Shown here one piece after another: positions 17,806 to 25,562 of a stretch of DNA of 64,000 nucleotides. This stretch comes from Anaerolineales bacterium (GTDB taxonomy: Bacteria > Chloroflexota > Anaerolineae > Anaerolineales > Villigracilaceae). The translations under genes were made by a program, and so were the position numbers. The notes beneath the pieces are model-generated. The model did not search any database. It was given only the letters and a program-made list of their open reading frames with translations, and was not told the origin of the DNA. Positions within the stretch are counted from its first letter, which is position 1. The number at the start of each line of letters is the position of its first letter. Where the stretch lies: NCBI GenBank assembly GCA_016789305.1, contig JAEURJ010000008.1, forward strand, positions 62,001 to 126,000. Direction: 5' to 3'.

Positions 17806-17825
17806 GACCCTCCAACTTGATTTAT

Positions 17826-17857
17826 AAAAGAATGCTGCTTGAACACGGCATTCTTTT
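17826..17857 (+). terminator. Terminator after the thiolase gene
   Basis: A 10-bp stem (AAAAGAATGC / GCATTCTTTT) with a 12-nt loop is followed by a T-run (TTTTTTATT). Confidence 0.75.
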
Positions 17858-17905
17858 TTATTGCCTAAACACGGACCTTCATATAAAATCTGTGCGGAGA
17901 TTTGA

Positions 17906-18580
17906 ATGAAAAGATTTCTTCGTTGGCTGATTCGTACCGTATTAAAGTTGATCACAAAAGTGGAAGCGTCAGGTTATGAAAACATACCGTCCGGCGGCGG
18001 GTTTGTTATCGCGGTGAATCACCTGGGCTTTTTGGATGTGCCGATGGCGTTTTATGCATTGGATGATTGGAACTTATTTATTCCGGTTGCGGAGAAGTGG
18101 GAAAAGAATCCTGTTTGGAAATGGTTGGGAAAACACCTCAACCTGATTTTTATCGACCGGTTTAATCCCGACCTGAAGGCCATGCGGGAGATGATGAAGC
18201 GCATGGAAGAGGGACAAACTCTGGTGATCTCGCCGGAAGGGACCCGCGCCCGTGATGAAAAAATGGCGCGTGGAAAACCCGGCGTGGCCTACCTGGCCTC
18301 CAAAATGCAGTGGCGCATCGTGCCGGTTGCGATCATTGGAACAGAGGACAGACTCTTAAAATCGAATTTGAAACATTTTCGAAGAACACCGGTTCGCTTG
18401 ATCGCGGGCGAGTCTTTTATGCTCCCTCCCTTTCCAAAAGAGAATCGAGAGGAAGTCTTGCAGCAATATACCGATGAGATCATGTGCCGCGTGGGGGTGA
18501 TGCTGCCCGAACACAACCGCGGATATTATGCACAGCATTCGCGATTGCAGGAATTGTTGAAGGAAAAGAAAACAGCCTGA
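17906..18580 (+). CDS. PlsC-type 1-acylglycerol-3-phosphate acyltransferase (first of two)
   Basis: The 224-residue protein has the acyltransferase HX4D box in AVNHLGFLDVPMAF near residue 37, the glycerol-3-phosphate binding region with FIDRFNPD near residue 92, and EGTRARDEKMARGKPGVAYLA near residue 111. These enzymes acylate lysophosphatidate to phosphatidate at the inner face of the membrane. A hydrophobic N-terminal helix fits membrane association. The stop codon overlaps the start of a second, similar gene (TGATG), so they are translationally coupled. Confidence 0.88.
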   Translation: MKRFLRWLIRTVLKLITKVEASGYENIPSGGGFVIAVNHLGFLDVPMAFYALDDWNLFIPVAEKWEKNPVWKWLGKHLNLIFIDRFNPDLKAMREMMKRMEEGQTLVISPEGTRARDEKMARGKPGVAYLASKMQWRIVPVAIIGTEDRLLKSNLKHFRRTPVRLIAGESFMLPPFPKENREEVLQQYTDEIMCRVGVMLPEHNRGYYAQHSRLQELLKEKKTA

Positions 18581-19245
18581 TGAAATATACAACCTTTCGT
18601 TCGATCGTTCGTTTTGTCATGGGGATCATTGCCGAAGTGGAGGTGGTCGGTGAGGAGAATCTTCCCCAAGGCAATGTGTTGGTTGCCTCGAATCATCTCG
18701 GTCGCCTGGATACGGCTGCATTACTGTGTGTGGTTGACCGCGAGGATATCATCATGGCAGTGGCTGAAAAATATAAGGATCATTTTTTGTATGGAGCCAT
18801 TGGCCGTGCGGTAAATGCCATTTGGTTGAATCGTTTTGAAGCGGACTTTGCTGCCTTGCGTGAAATTTTGGTTCGCATGCAAAAAGGTGGGTTGATGGTG
18901 ATCGCGCCCGAAGGCACACGTTCGAAAACTGAGTCCCTGCAGCAGGGGAAAATGGGGGCGGCATTTTTGGCAAACAAGAGCGGGTATCCAGTCCTTCCAG
19001 TCGCATTAACTGGTACGGAGGATCGCGGTGTGGTTGAGAATTTGAAAAAATTCCGCCGCTCAAAAATAAAAATTGTCATTGGAAAGCCACTTACGATTGA
19101 AGTTCCGAAAGGCAAGGGACGTGAGGAAGCGCTGCACGAGGCGACTGATGAGATCATGTGCCAGATCGCGGCCATGCTGCCGGAAAAGTATCGGGGGGTT
19201 TATAAGGATTATCCGAGGGTGAAAGAACTGTTGAGGAAGGTGTAA
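18580..19245 (+). CDS. PlsC-type acyltransferase (second of two)
   Basis: ATG 18580 overlaps the upstream stop codon (TGATG). A longer in-frame reading from 18484 runs inside the first plsC gene and is rejected. The 221-residue product has the HX4D box ASNHLGRLDTAALL near residue 38, IWLNRFEADFAAL, and EGTRSKTESLQQGKMGAAFLA near residue 114. It is clearly a paralogue of its neighbour. Tandem PlsC copies may use different acyl donors or chain lengths (inference). The tandem-repeat arm of a four-helix-bundle element begins about 8 nt after its stop codon. Confidence 0.88.
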   Translation: MKYTTFRSIVRFVMGIIAEVEVVGEENLPQGNVLVASNHLGRLDTAALLCVVDREDIIMAVAEKYKDHFLYGAIGRAVNAIWLNRFEADFAALREILVRMQKGGLMVIAPEGTRSKTESLQQGKMGAAFLANKSGYPVLPVALTGTEDRGVVENLKKFRRSKIKIVIGKPLTIEVPKGKGREEALHEATDEIMCQIAAMLPEKYRGVYKDYPRVKELLRKV

Positions 19246-19249
19246 GAGG

Positions 19250-19738
19250 GACTGAGGTTCAGAAGTGCAAAGGTTCAGAGGTGTAAAGGAGGAGTTATGG
19301 AAGAGAAAAGTGGGCGGGACGATAAGGGTTTTCGCAGATTATTGGTTTGGCAGCGAGCGCATGGTTTGGTGTTATTCGTTTATAAGCTGGTAGAAAAATT
19401 TCCAAAAAGCGAGATGTTTGGCCTGACATCGCAGTTGAAACGTGCTGTCGTGTCCATTCCGGCGAATATCGCTGAAGGACAGGGTGCTGGTACAAAGCCT
19501 CAATTCGCCCGTTACTGTGATGTTGCGAAGGGATCACTATCTGAAGTCGAATACTATCTCGTCCTGGCGAAAGATCTGGAATACATCACCTCTGAAGAAT
19601 ATAAGGAAGCCGAACAACTGAGAAGTGAAGTCGGTTTCATGCTCTACCGTCTCATCGCATCCATTAAAAAGTAAAACCTCTGAACCTCTGACCTTCTGCG
19701 CCTTTGCTCATCTGCACTTCAACAGAACCTGCAACCTC
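19250..19738 (+). mobile_element. Candidate element A: four-helix-bundle gene between inverted octamer-repeat arms
   Basis: The left arm (about 19253-19292) is a tandem array of degenerate 8-mers of the type AGGTTCAG, AAGTGCAA, AGGTTCAG, AGGTGTAA, AGGAGG. The last unit doubles as the ribosome binding site. The right arm (about 19675-19738) carries the same kind of 8-mers in the opposite orientation. It runs over the stop codon of the convergent SulP gene and encodes its last residues (GCRFC). The same layout recurs at 25100-25562. No transposase is present. Confidence 0.55.
19297..19674 (+). CDS. Four-helix bundle protein (23S rRNA intervening-sequence protein / S23 family), copy A
   Basis: The 125-residue protein has the family signature RRLLVWQRAHGLVLFVYKLVEKFP at the N-terminus, followed by FGLTSQLKRAVVSIPANIAEGQGAG and a C-terminal helix pair (EYITSEEYKEAEQLRSEVGFMLYRLI). 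Members form a pentameric four-helix barrel and were first seen inside intervening sequences of 23S rRNA genes; Avd of diversity-generating retroelements has the same fold. The free-standing role is unknown. This copy lies between inverted tandem-repeat arms, with the ribosome binding site AGGAGG inside the left arm. It is clearly homologous to copy B at 25128. Confidence 0.9.
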   Translation: MEEKSGRDDKGFRRLLVWQRAHGLVLFVYKLVEKFPKSEMFGLTSQLKRAVVSIPANIAEGQGAGTKPQFARYCDVAKGSLSEVEYYLVLAKDLEYITSEEYKEAEQLRSEVGFMLYRLIASIKK

Positions 19739-21371
19739 GCTTCTCTGCTTCGACGATGGCCTGATCGCTGGACCAGAAGAAATTTTCCTCGCCGATGGTT
19801 TTGACGAGTCCGCCGCGCTCCATCATTTGTTTGGCGTTGTCGTGGACTCCAGCGAACATCAGCATGCCGCCTTGTTTTTGCAGCCGTTCGTGCAGGTGAT
19901 GAATGGCTTCGATGCCGGCGGTATCGACGAGGGAAACGCCGCGCATGGATAAGATGAGAGCGTGAGTCTCTTTTAAGTTTGCGAAAGCTTCGTTGAATTG
20001 ACCTGTGGCCGCGAAGAAGAGGGGGCCGGTAAGAAATGCCACGCGAACATGTTTGCAATTCCCCGCTGTTTCCACTCCCTTTTCTTTCAAACGTTCAATA
20101 TCCACATCCTGAACCGTGATGTCGATGCTGGCGATTTTGTTCAGAAATACCGCGCCTGCAAGGAATGAACCGATCAGAATGGCTTGTGTCAGGTCGAGCA
20201 CAATGGTGGCGAGCATGGTAATGGTGAAGGCGATCATATCTGTCTTGAAGCGTTTGCCGAAGATGAATTTGATCGCGGGCCATTCATTCATTCGTACGGC
20301 AGTGACCATCAATACGCCGGCCAATGCCGCCAATGGAATTCGCGCCATAAATGGTGCAAGCAGAAACATGGAGAGCAATAACCCAACTGCGTGAATGATG
20401 CTGACCAGACGAGTCTGGCCGCCGGATTTGATTCCCACACTCGAGCGGGCAATTGCCGCGGTTGCCGGGACCCCGCCGAAGAAGGGAATCAACATGTTGC
20501 CGATACCCTGCGCAATTAATTCCTGATTTGCCTGTAAGCGGACCCCCGTCATGTTCGAACCGACTGCGCCGGCCAATAATGATTCAACTGCGCCCAACGC
20601 GGTGATGGTCAATGTGGGGGCGAGAAATTCGGAGAAACTCGTCCAGGGAATGTTGAACAGACTCAAGCGTTGTTCGAGGAACAATGTCTGGGGGATGGCA
20701 CCGATCATCGTGACTGGCCAGTTCAAAGTCCAGTTAAGAAGCGTGGCGAGGATGATGCCGAGCAGGGAGGATGGGAATCGAGCGTTCCATTTTGCAGGCC
20801 AGAAGAGCATCGCTCCAATCACAATAAGCGCGATCGTTACTGTATGCCAATCGGGCGTAAATCCACCATGAAAATATCCGATCAGTTTTTGCGCGGCGGT
20901 TTCTGTGGCCGCCATTTTGACGCCAAGAAAATTGTCGATCTGACCGATGAAGATGATCAGCGCGATGCCGGAAGTGAATCCACTGATGACAGGCGCGGGG
21001 ATGAAGGCGATGAAGCGGCCGAGGCGCAGGATGCCGATGAGCAGCAACAGCACGCCGGAAAATAAACCCGCGACCCAGATGCCTTCGAGTCCGTAGCGCG
21101 TGACCAGCACGATCAACACCGCAGACATCGCGCCGGTGGGTCCGCTGATTTGATACGGCGCGCCTCCCAACAGGCCCATGATGAGTCCGGCGAGAATGGC
21201 AGTGACCAACCCGGCAGCAGCCGATGCGCCCGATGCGACTCCGAATGCAAGCGCGAGCGGCAGTGCGACAGCGGCAACAGTCAGACCGGCAAGCAGATCC
21301 TGTTGGAATTTGGCGAGTGAATAGCCGGTGAACTCGTCCTTGTACAGGCGAGCGAGACTTCTTCTTGGCAT
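19719..21371 (-). CDS. SulP family anion transporter with STAS domain
   Basis: The 550-residue protein has about 11 membrane segments starting with QQDLLAGLTVAAVALPLALAF, and the SulP signature GGAPYQISGPTGAMSAV near residue 90. A cytoplasmic STAS domain follows from about residue 430 (LILSMRGVSLVDTAGIEAIHHL). SulP proteins carry sulfate, bicarbonate or other anions, often with H+ or Na+. The ATG at 21371 has GGAG upstream. The last residues are encoded by the repeat arm of element A, so the native C-terminus may have been replaced. Bicarbonate as substrate is possible given the carbonic-anhydrase-like genes nearby, but this is a guess. Confidence 0.92.
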   Translation of the reverse strand: MPRRSLARLYKDEFTGYSLAKFQQDLLAGLTVAAVALPLALAFGVASGASAAAGLVTAILAGLIMGLLGGAPYQISGPTGAMSAVLIVLVTRYGLEGIWVAGLFSGVLLLLIGILRLGRFIAFIPAPVISGFTSGIALIIFIGQIDNFLGVKMAATETAAQKLIGYFHGGFTPDWHTVTIALIVIGAMLFWPAKWNARFPSSLLGIILATLLNWTLNWPVTMIGAIPQTLFLEQRLSLFNIPWTSFSEFLAPTLTITALGAVESLLAGAVGSNMTGVRLQANQELIAQGIGNMLIPFFGGVPATAAIARSSVGIKSGGQTRLVSIIHAVGLLLSMFLLAPFMARIPLAALAGVLMVTAVRMNEWPAIKFIFGKRFKTDMIAFTITMLATIVLDLTQAILIGSFLAGAVFLNKIASIDITVQDVDIERLKEKGVETAGNCKHVRVAFLTGPLFFAATGQFNEAFANLKETHALILSMRGVSLVDTAGIEAIHHLHERLQKQGGMLMFAGVHDNAKQMMERGGLVKTIGEENFFWSSDQAIVEAEKRGCRFC

Positions 21372-21482
21372 AAGTTGTTCTCCGAAATAAATAGATAGTC
21401 CAAAGGCTCATGCTCCCCCAAGGCGTCCTTTGTTTTTAGTGACGATATTCTATCACAATGAATCTTCAGTCAAAATTAGTTT

Positions 21483-22445
21483 TTATTCTTCATATCTCAA
21501 CAATGTCAACTGATTGACTCCTGAAATCACTGTTAATAAATTCCCTTCAGGGGAAAGGTAGACTGGGCCTGCCAAAACGGGAACCATTTCAGAAGTCCAG
21601 GTTTGCCCGCCATCCGCAGTGTGAAAGGCCATAACGGGTTCTTCCGTTGCATATGGGCTGGAGGAAATTACAACGATTCCATGTTGTGAGTCGGAGAAAC
21701 GCATGGCTGCAAGTTGATAGGCAGTGGCGGGCAATTCAATCGAACCGAATGCAAGTTGACCTGTTGGAAGCCAATGTTCTCCACCGTCTTGTGTAAAAAA
21801 CAAGGCTCCTTTTTGATCCAACAGATAGCCTTCATTGAGATCGTATGTGTCGATCGTGGCGATCTTGTGTGCAGTCTCAGGCAGGGCCTGCATGGTCCAT
21901 GTTTGCCCGCCATCTGTTGTGGAGCCAAATAAATTTGAATTGGCCAGCCAGCCGGTGTTTTCATCGATAAAGCTTGCTGAATGACAGGGATTCGTAATCG
22001 TTCTTGCGTCCCCGAAGTTTGTTACAGCTTCCCATGTTTGACCCCCGTCCAGGGATTTGCGCACATGGGTAGCCCCACCACAGGCCCAAATCACCTGCGG
22101 ACTGATGATGTCCATTCCGTACCGGCAATCTGAATTTGCATCGGTCACCGACCAGTTTTTTCCGGCATCATCCGAATACCCCATAATTCCAACCACACCT
22201 CCGGTTGCGACATGAGTCTCGTCATAAAAGCCTGCGGTCATAACGGATTGGTCTGCTGTGTAAACACCGACGATCTGCCACGGTCCAGGCAGACGTATGG
22301 GTTTTGACACTGCTGCGGTTGTTGGGGTTTTTGGAGCGGCTGTACTTGTCGAGGAGAACATAGGAGCAGTGGTGCAACTGCTAAGCATAAATATACCGAT
22401 CACAAGAACTTTGAGCGCTCCATCTGAATGCTTTGCAATGTTCAT
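21483..22445 (-). CDS. Lipoprotein with YCF48/BNR-type beta-propeller
   Basis: ATG 22445 follows AAAAGGGAGG at good spacing, giving 320 residues; a start seven codons upstream is weaker. The lipobox FMLSSC puts the lipidated cysteine near residue 24. The mature protein has Asp-box-like repeats: GGQTWEAV, GGQTWTMQ, GGEHWLPT, GGQTWTSE and AGKNWSVT at regular spacing. This is the BNR/YCF48 pattern of five- to seven-bladed propellers. It is an exported, membrane-tethered protein; ligand or partner unknown. It ends a leftward gene run that begins at the PLP enzyme. Confidence 0.82.
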   Translation of the reverse strand: MNIAKHSDGALKVLVIGIFMLSSCTTAPMFSSTSTAAPKTPTTAAVSKPIRLPGPWQIVGVYTADQSVMTAGFYDETHVATGGVVGIMGYSDDAGKNWSVTDANSDCRYGMDIISPQVIWACGGATHVRKSLDGGQTWEAVTNFGDARTITNPCHSASFIDENTGWLANSNLFGSTTDGGQTWTMQALPETAHKIATIDTYDLNEGYLLDQKGALFFTQDGGEHWLPTGQLAFGSIELPATAYQLAAMRFSDSQHGIVVISSSPYATEEPVMAFHTADGGQTWTSEMVPVLAGPVYLSPEGNLLTVISGVNQLTLLRYEE

Positions 22446-22470
22446 GACTGCCTCCCTTTTGATCAATTAT

Positions 22471-22896
22471 CTAATCAGTTCGCGGTTCAAATATCGCAAT
22501 CGGGAGTTTTCTCGTCGTCATCTTTTGATATTCCAAATAGGGTGCATGCCGCTTTGTGACGTATCCCCATAAGCGAACGTATTCTTCACCCTCGGCAAAC
22601 CTTGCGTTGACCTGAAGCACTTTGCCTTTCACTTCGATACTGACCTGTGGCTGGCTTTTTAAATTGAAATACCAGTCCGCGTGATTGTCCCTGCCCCAGT
22701 TGGATTCCACAACGAGATATTTTCCTTCATGGAAAAAGTACGCAATCGGAATACTGCGCGGCTGACCTGATTTTCGTCCAACCGTATTCAGAATTAGGAT
22801 GGTTTGCGTGCCCAGCTGTGATCCGATCCGTCCGCGCGAAATGCGGATGAGGAAGGCGTTGATCGCCATGAACCATTTGATAAAGAGATTTTTCAT
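22471..22896 (-). CDS. Nitroreductase/deazaflavin (F420)-dependent oxidoreductase, Ddn-like
   Basis: The 141-residue protein matches the split-barrel Ddn family (DUF385): NTVGRKSGQPRSIPIAYFFHEGKYLVVESNWG near residue 33, then HADWYFNLKSQPQVSIEVKGK. Members bind the deazaflavin cofactor F420 and reduce nitro compounds, quinones or enones. Its presence fits a host that makes F420, as many Chloroflexota do. Its ATG comes directly after the stop codon of the upstream small carbonic-anhydrase-like gene (TAAATG), so it is translationally coupled. Confidence 0.85.
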   Translation of the reverse strand: MKNLFIKWFMAINAFLIRISRGRIGSQLGTQTILILNTVGRKSGQPRSIPIAYFFHEGKYLVVESNWGRDNHADWYFNLKSQPQVSIEVKGKVLQVNARFAEGEEYVRLWGYVTKRHAPYLEYQKMTTRKLPIAIFEPRTD

Positions 22897-23259
22897 TTAC
22901 GACTTCTTCTCGAAAGTGCCATCCAAATTTAAATAATACGTATCCACCTCAAGGTGAGGAAAGATGCGGCGGATCTTTTCTTCGGCTTCACGCAAGTCCT
23001 CCTCGTGATGTTCCTCTGTTCCGCCGGGGCCGTACATACCGCAATCTTCATGGTTGATCAGGACCACTTTGGATATTCCATGCAGACGGGCGGAAATATC
23101 CACCTGGCGGATGACATCGTACACATCGTAGACACCGCCAGCCATCACGGCTCGGTCATAACTTGCCTTTCCAAGATTGACTTCCAGCCATTGATTGATA
23201 TAGGATTGCAGGCGATAGTCCATGCAATGGACGACGATGGCTTCACATTTATGCGACAT
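22897..23259 (-). CDS. Minimal beta-carbonic-anhydrase-like protein, copy b
   Basis: The 120-residue protein carries the zinc-site pattern of beta-class carbonic anhydrases: Cys12-x-Asp14-x-Arg16 in VHCMDYRL, and the His-x-x-Cys pair in INHEDCGMYG near residue 70. True beta enzymes are about 180-230 residues, so this is a reduced form that lacks much of the N- and C-terminal helices. It could be a small carbonic anhydrase, a zinc sensor or an enzyme with another reaction. A paralogue lies 11 nt upstream. The gene is coupled to the Ddn-like gene downstream and follows dihydropyrimidinase, whose pathway releases CO2 later on. Confidence 0.75.
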   Translation of the reverse strand: MSHKCEAIVVHCMDYRLQSYINQWLEVNLGKASYDRAVMAGGVYDVYDVIRQVDISARLHGISKVVLINHEDCGMYGPGGTEEHHEEDLREAEEKIRRIFPHLEVDTYYLNLDGTFEKKS

Positions 23260-23270
23260 GATTTTCCTTT

Positions 23271-23648
23271 TTACGAAATTGGCTCGAATGTTCCGTCCAG
23301 ATGAAGAAAGAATGTTTCCACTTTCAGGTTGGGAAACAGAGCCTTGATCTTTTTTTGCGAATCCTTCAAGTCGTGCGTGTGACGTTTGTACGTACCTTCA
23401 CGTCCGTAGGCGCGGCAATCTTCGTGATTGATCAAGCAGACCGTGTAGATGTCATGGATCTTGACTGCCAGTTCAACGTATTTCAAGACCATTTCGTAAT
23501 CGTGGACCGCGCCTGCAAGGGAGATGATGTCGAAATTATCATACCCGAAGCGGACTGTGATCCACGGTTGAATGAATTTCTGCAGGCGATAATCCATGCA
23601 GTGAACGACGAGTGCGTCGCAATGAATGATTGGCTTCTTAATTGGCAT
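23271..23648 (-). CDS. Minimal beta-carbonic-anhydrase-like protein, copy a
   Basis: The 125-residue protein has Cys17-x-Asp19-x-Arg21 in VHCMDYRL and His-x-x-Cys in INHEDCRAYG. It is the same short layout as copy b, including the shared C-terminal ending HLDGTFE/NLDGTFE. The two copies are separated by 11 nt and form one operon with hydA upstream. The copies have diverged well beyond a recent duplication, so both are probably maintained. Function beyond zinc binding cannot be stated from sequence. Confidence 0.75.
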   Translation of the reverse strand: MPIKKPIIHCDALVVHCMDYRLQKFIQPWITVRFGYDNFDIISLAGAVHDYEMVLKYVELAVKIHDIYTVCLINHEDCRAYGREGTYKRHTHDLKDSQKKIKALFPNLKVETFFLHLDGTFEPIS

Positions 23649-23678
23649 CCTTTACCTTCTAAAGTACTTCTAAAATTT

Positions 23679-25091
23679 TTATAAAACTTCGCCTTCACTT
23701 CTTTTCAAGAACTGTCCATCGCCGCTCTTGCCGAGCCATTTTTCTCCATCCACGATCAATTTTCCGCGCAGGAAAACTTTTTCGGGATATCCCTTTAGGT
23801 CCAAGCCTTCGTACAAGTTGTAGTCTGTACGCTGATGAGAATGGGCAACGCCGTATTTCAGGGTCCTCTCCGGATCCCAAATGACAAGGTCCGCGTCCGC
23901 GCCGGGGACAAGCGCACCCTTCCGTGGATATAACCCGAAAATCTTCGCAGGGTTCGTCGATGTGTAGGCCACAAATTGATTTGCCGTGATGTGACCCGTT
24001 TGCACGCCATAGGTCCACAGGATGGGCATACGATCCTGGATGCCCGGAAGGCCATTCGGGATTTTCGTGAAATTGTATTTGCCCAATTCCTTTCCGGGGA
24101 TTGCGATCTCTTTTCCTTCATACATGATCGGCTTTGTTCCATCGAAATAAAATGGACAATGATCCGTGCCGATGGTTTGCAATGTGCCATTGTGCAATCC
24201 CTGCCACAATCGCGCGTTGTCCTGTTCCTTGCGCATCGGCGGCGAGCAGATCCACTTTGCGCCATCTTCGCGCTCCAATGCATCTTCTGTGAAGAATAAA
24301 TACTGCGGGCAGGTTTCGCCCATCACCTTGACTCCGCGTTCGCGCGCATACTTAAGCATATCCACTTCGCCGGCTGCATTCATATGGACGATATAGACCG
24401 ATGCATCTGCTTCTGCTGCCATGCCTGCTACTCGTAAAGTGGCATCTACTGCGCCCCAGCTTGGTCTTGTCCATGCATGCCAGATCGGGTCGGTGTGACC
24501 ATCTGCAAGCACTTGCTGGGTGAGTGTGTCGATCACATCACCGTTCTCACAATGCGCCATCACCAACATGCCATTCTCTTTTGCGATCTGCATCGCCTTG
24601 AAGATATTTCCATCATCCAGTCGCAACCGCCCGTTGTAGGCTGTGAAGACTTTGAGTGTTTGAATGCCCATTTCCATCAGCGAAGGAATTTCTGCCGCGA
24701 TCTTGTTGTTGAATTGAGTTAAATTCATGTGAAAGGAATAATCAATTGCAGCTTTCTCCGCCTTCTTCATCCACAGATCAACCGAGTGAGCGAAGCCTTC
24801 CATTTCCAGTACAACGAAGTCCATGGCTGTGGTGGTCCCGCCGAAAGCTGCCGCCTTGTGACCTGTGTAATGGTTATCGGATGAAACCGTATCGAACATC
24901 GGCAAATCAAGATGAACATGCGGATCCACGCCGCCGGGCATGATGAGTTTTCCGTTTGCGTCTATGATGTCTGCGTTTGGATGCGCAAGATTTTTTCCAA
25001 TTTGAACAATTAATTCACCTTCGATCAAAATATCCGCCTCAAATGTATCGGATGCTGTGATGAGAGTGCCGTTCTTAATTAGTGTGGACAT
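23679..25091 (-). CDS. Dihydropyrimidinase / D-hydantoinase
   Basis: The 470-residue amidohydrolase opens the ring of dihydrouracil, dihydrothymine or hydantoins to N-carbamoyl amino acids. Metal ligands are visible: DPHVHLDLP near residue 59, the carboxylated lysine in IQTLKVFTAYNGR near residue 150, HCENGDVID, VHMNAAGEVD and the Asp in GTDHCPFYFD. Length and order match the family. It heads an operon with two small carbonic-anhydrase-like genes. No beta-ureidopropionase is present in the window. Element B lies directly upstream, within 10-40 nt of the start, so the element may carry or disturb the promoter. Confidence 0.92.
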   Translation of the reverse strand: MSTLIKNGTLITASDTFEADILIEGELIVQIGKNLAHPNADIIDANGKLIMPGGVDPHVHLDLPMFDTVSSDNHYTGHKAAAFGGTTTAMDFVVLEMEGFAHSVDLWMKKAEKAAIDYSFHMNLTQFNNKIAAEIPSLMEMGIQTLKVFTAYNGRLRLDDGNIFKAMQIAKENGMLVMAHCENGDVIDTLTQQVLADGHTDPIWHAWTRPSWGAVDATLRVAGMAAEADASVYIVHMNAAGEVDMLKYARERGVKVMGETCPQYLFFTEDALEREDGAKWICSPPMRKEQDNARLWQGLHNGTLQTIGTDHCPFYFDGTKPIMYEGKEIAIPGKELGKYNFTKIPNGLPGIQDRMPILWTYGVQTGHITANQFVAYTSTNPAKIFGLYPRKGALVPGADADLVIWDPERTLKYGVAHSHQRTDYNLYEGLDLKGYPEKVFLRGKLIVDGEKWLGKSGDGQFLKRSEGEVL

Positions 25092-25099
25092 AGGAATGT

Positions 25100-25562
25100 T
25101 CCTGATGTGTATGAGGTTTCTGAGGTGTCAAGGTTTCTTGTGGGTGTTGTTTTCAATGGATGATTTTAGACGGGAGAGTAGATAGCCAACTTCACGTGCT
25201 TTTTCTGTAAGTTTGTCGTAAGTTGCATCGGAAAGGTATTCCAAATCATGGGCGATTTCGATATGGCTTTCAGTTTCGGCGAGCGAGCCGATCGAAATAT
25301 TCAAGTGACGTAAGTAATTTGGTGTGGTTCCAAGTGCATATCCCTCTGCGATATTTGCTCCCACTGAAACAGCAGATCTGCGCACCTGACTTGTTAACCC
25401 AAATATTTCATGCTTCGGAAACTTTTCGCTTGCTTTATATATCATCAAGGCCAATTCATGAGCCCTTTGCCAAACGAGTAATTTACGAAACGCCTTCAAC
25501 TCCTTCTCCATTAATATCCTCCCTCGTCAACATCATATACCTCAGAACCCTCAGATACTTCA
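25100..25562 (-). mobile_element. Candidate element B: four-helix-bundle gene between inverted nonamer-repeat arms
   Basis: On the minus strand the 5' arm (about 25562-25517) holds degenerate 9-mers TGAGGGTTC, TGAGGTATA, TGATGTTGA, CGAGGGAGG; the last supplies the ribosome binding site. The 3' arm (about 25135-25100) holds the same kind of units inverted (TGAGGTTTC and TGAGGTGTC on the plus strand). The 5' arm also encodes the last residues of the upstream gene. The layout matches element A at 19250-19738. Confidence 0.55.
25128..25511 (-). CDS. Four-helix bundle protein (23S rRNA intervening-sequence protein / S23 family), copy B
   Basis: The 127-residue protein shares FRKLLVWQRAHELALMIYK, FGLTSQVRRSAVSVGANIAEGYALGT and the closing helix KAREVGYLLSRLKSSI with copy A. 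The start ATG overlaps the stop of the upstream gene by one base (TAATG), and GGGAGG from the repeat arm is its ribosome binding site. Both copies share the same gene-between-inverted-arms design, although the repeat units differ (8-mer versus 9-mer), so they are not a recent local duplication. Function unknown; homology to Avd-type barrels suggests nucleic-acid binding (inference). Confidence 0.9.
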   Translation of the reverse strand: MEKELKAFRKLLVWQRAHELALMIYKASEKFPKHEIFGLTSQVRRSAVSVGANIAEGYALGTTPNYLRHLNISIGSLAETESHIEIAHDLEYLSDATYDKLTEKAREVGYLLSRLKSSIENNTHKKP

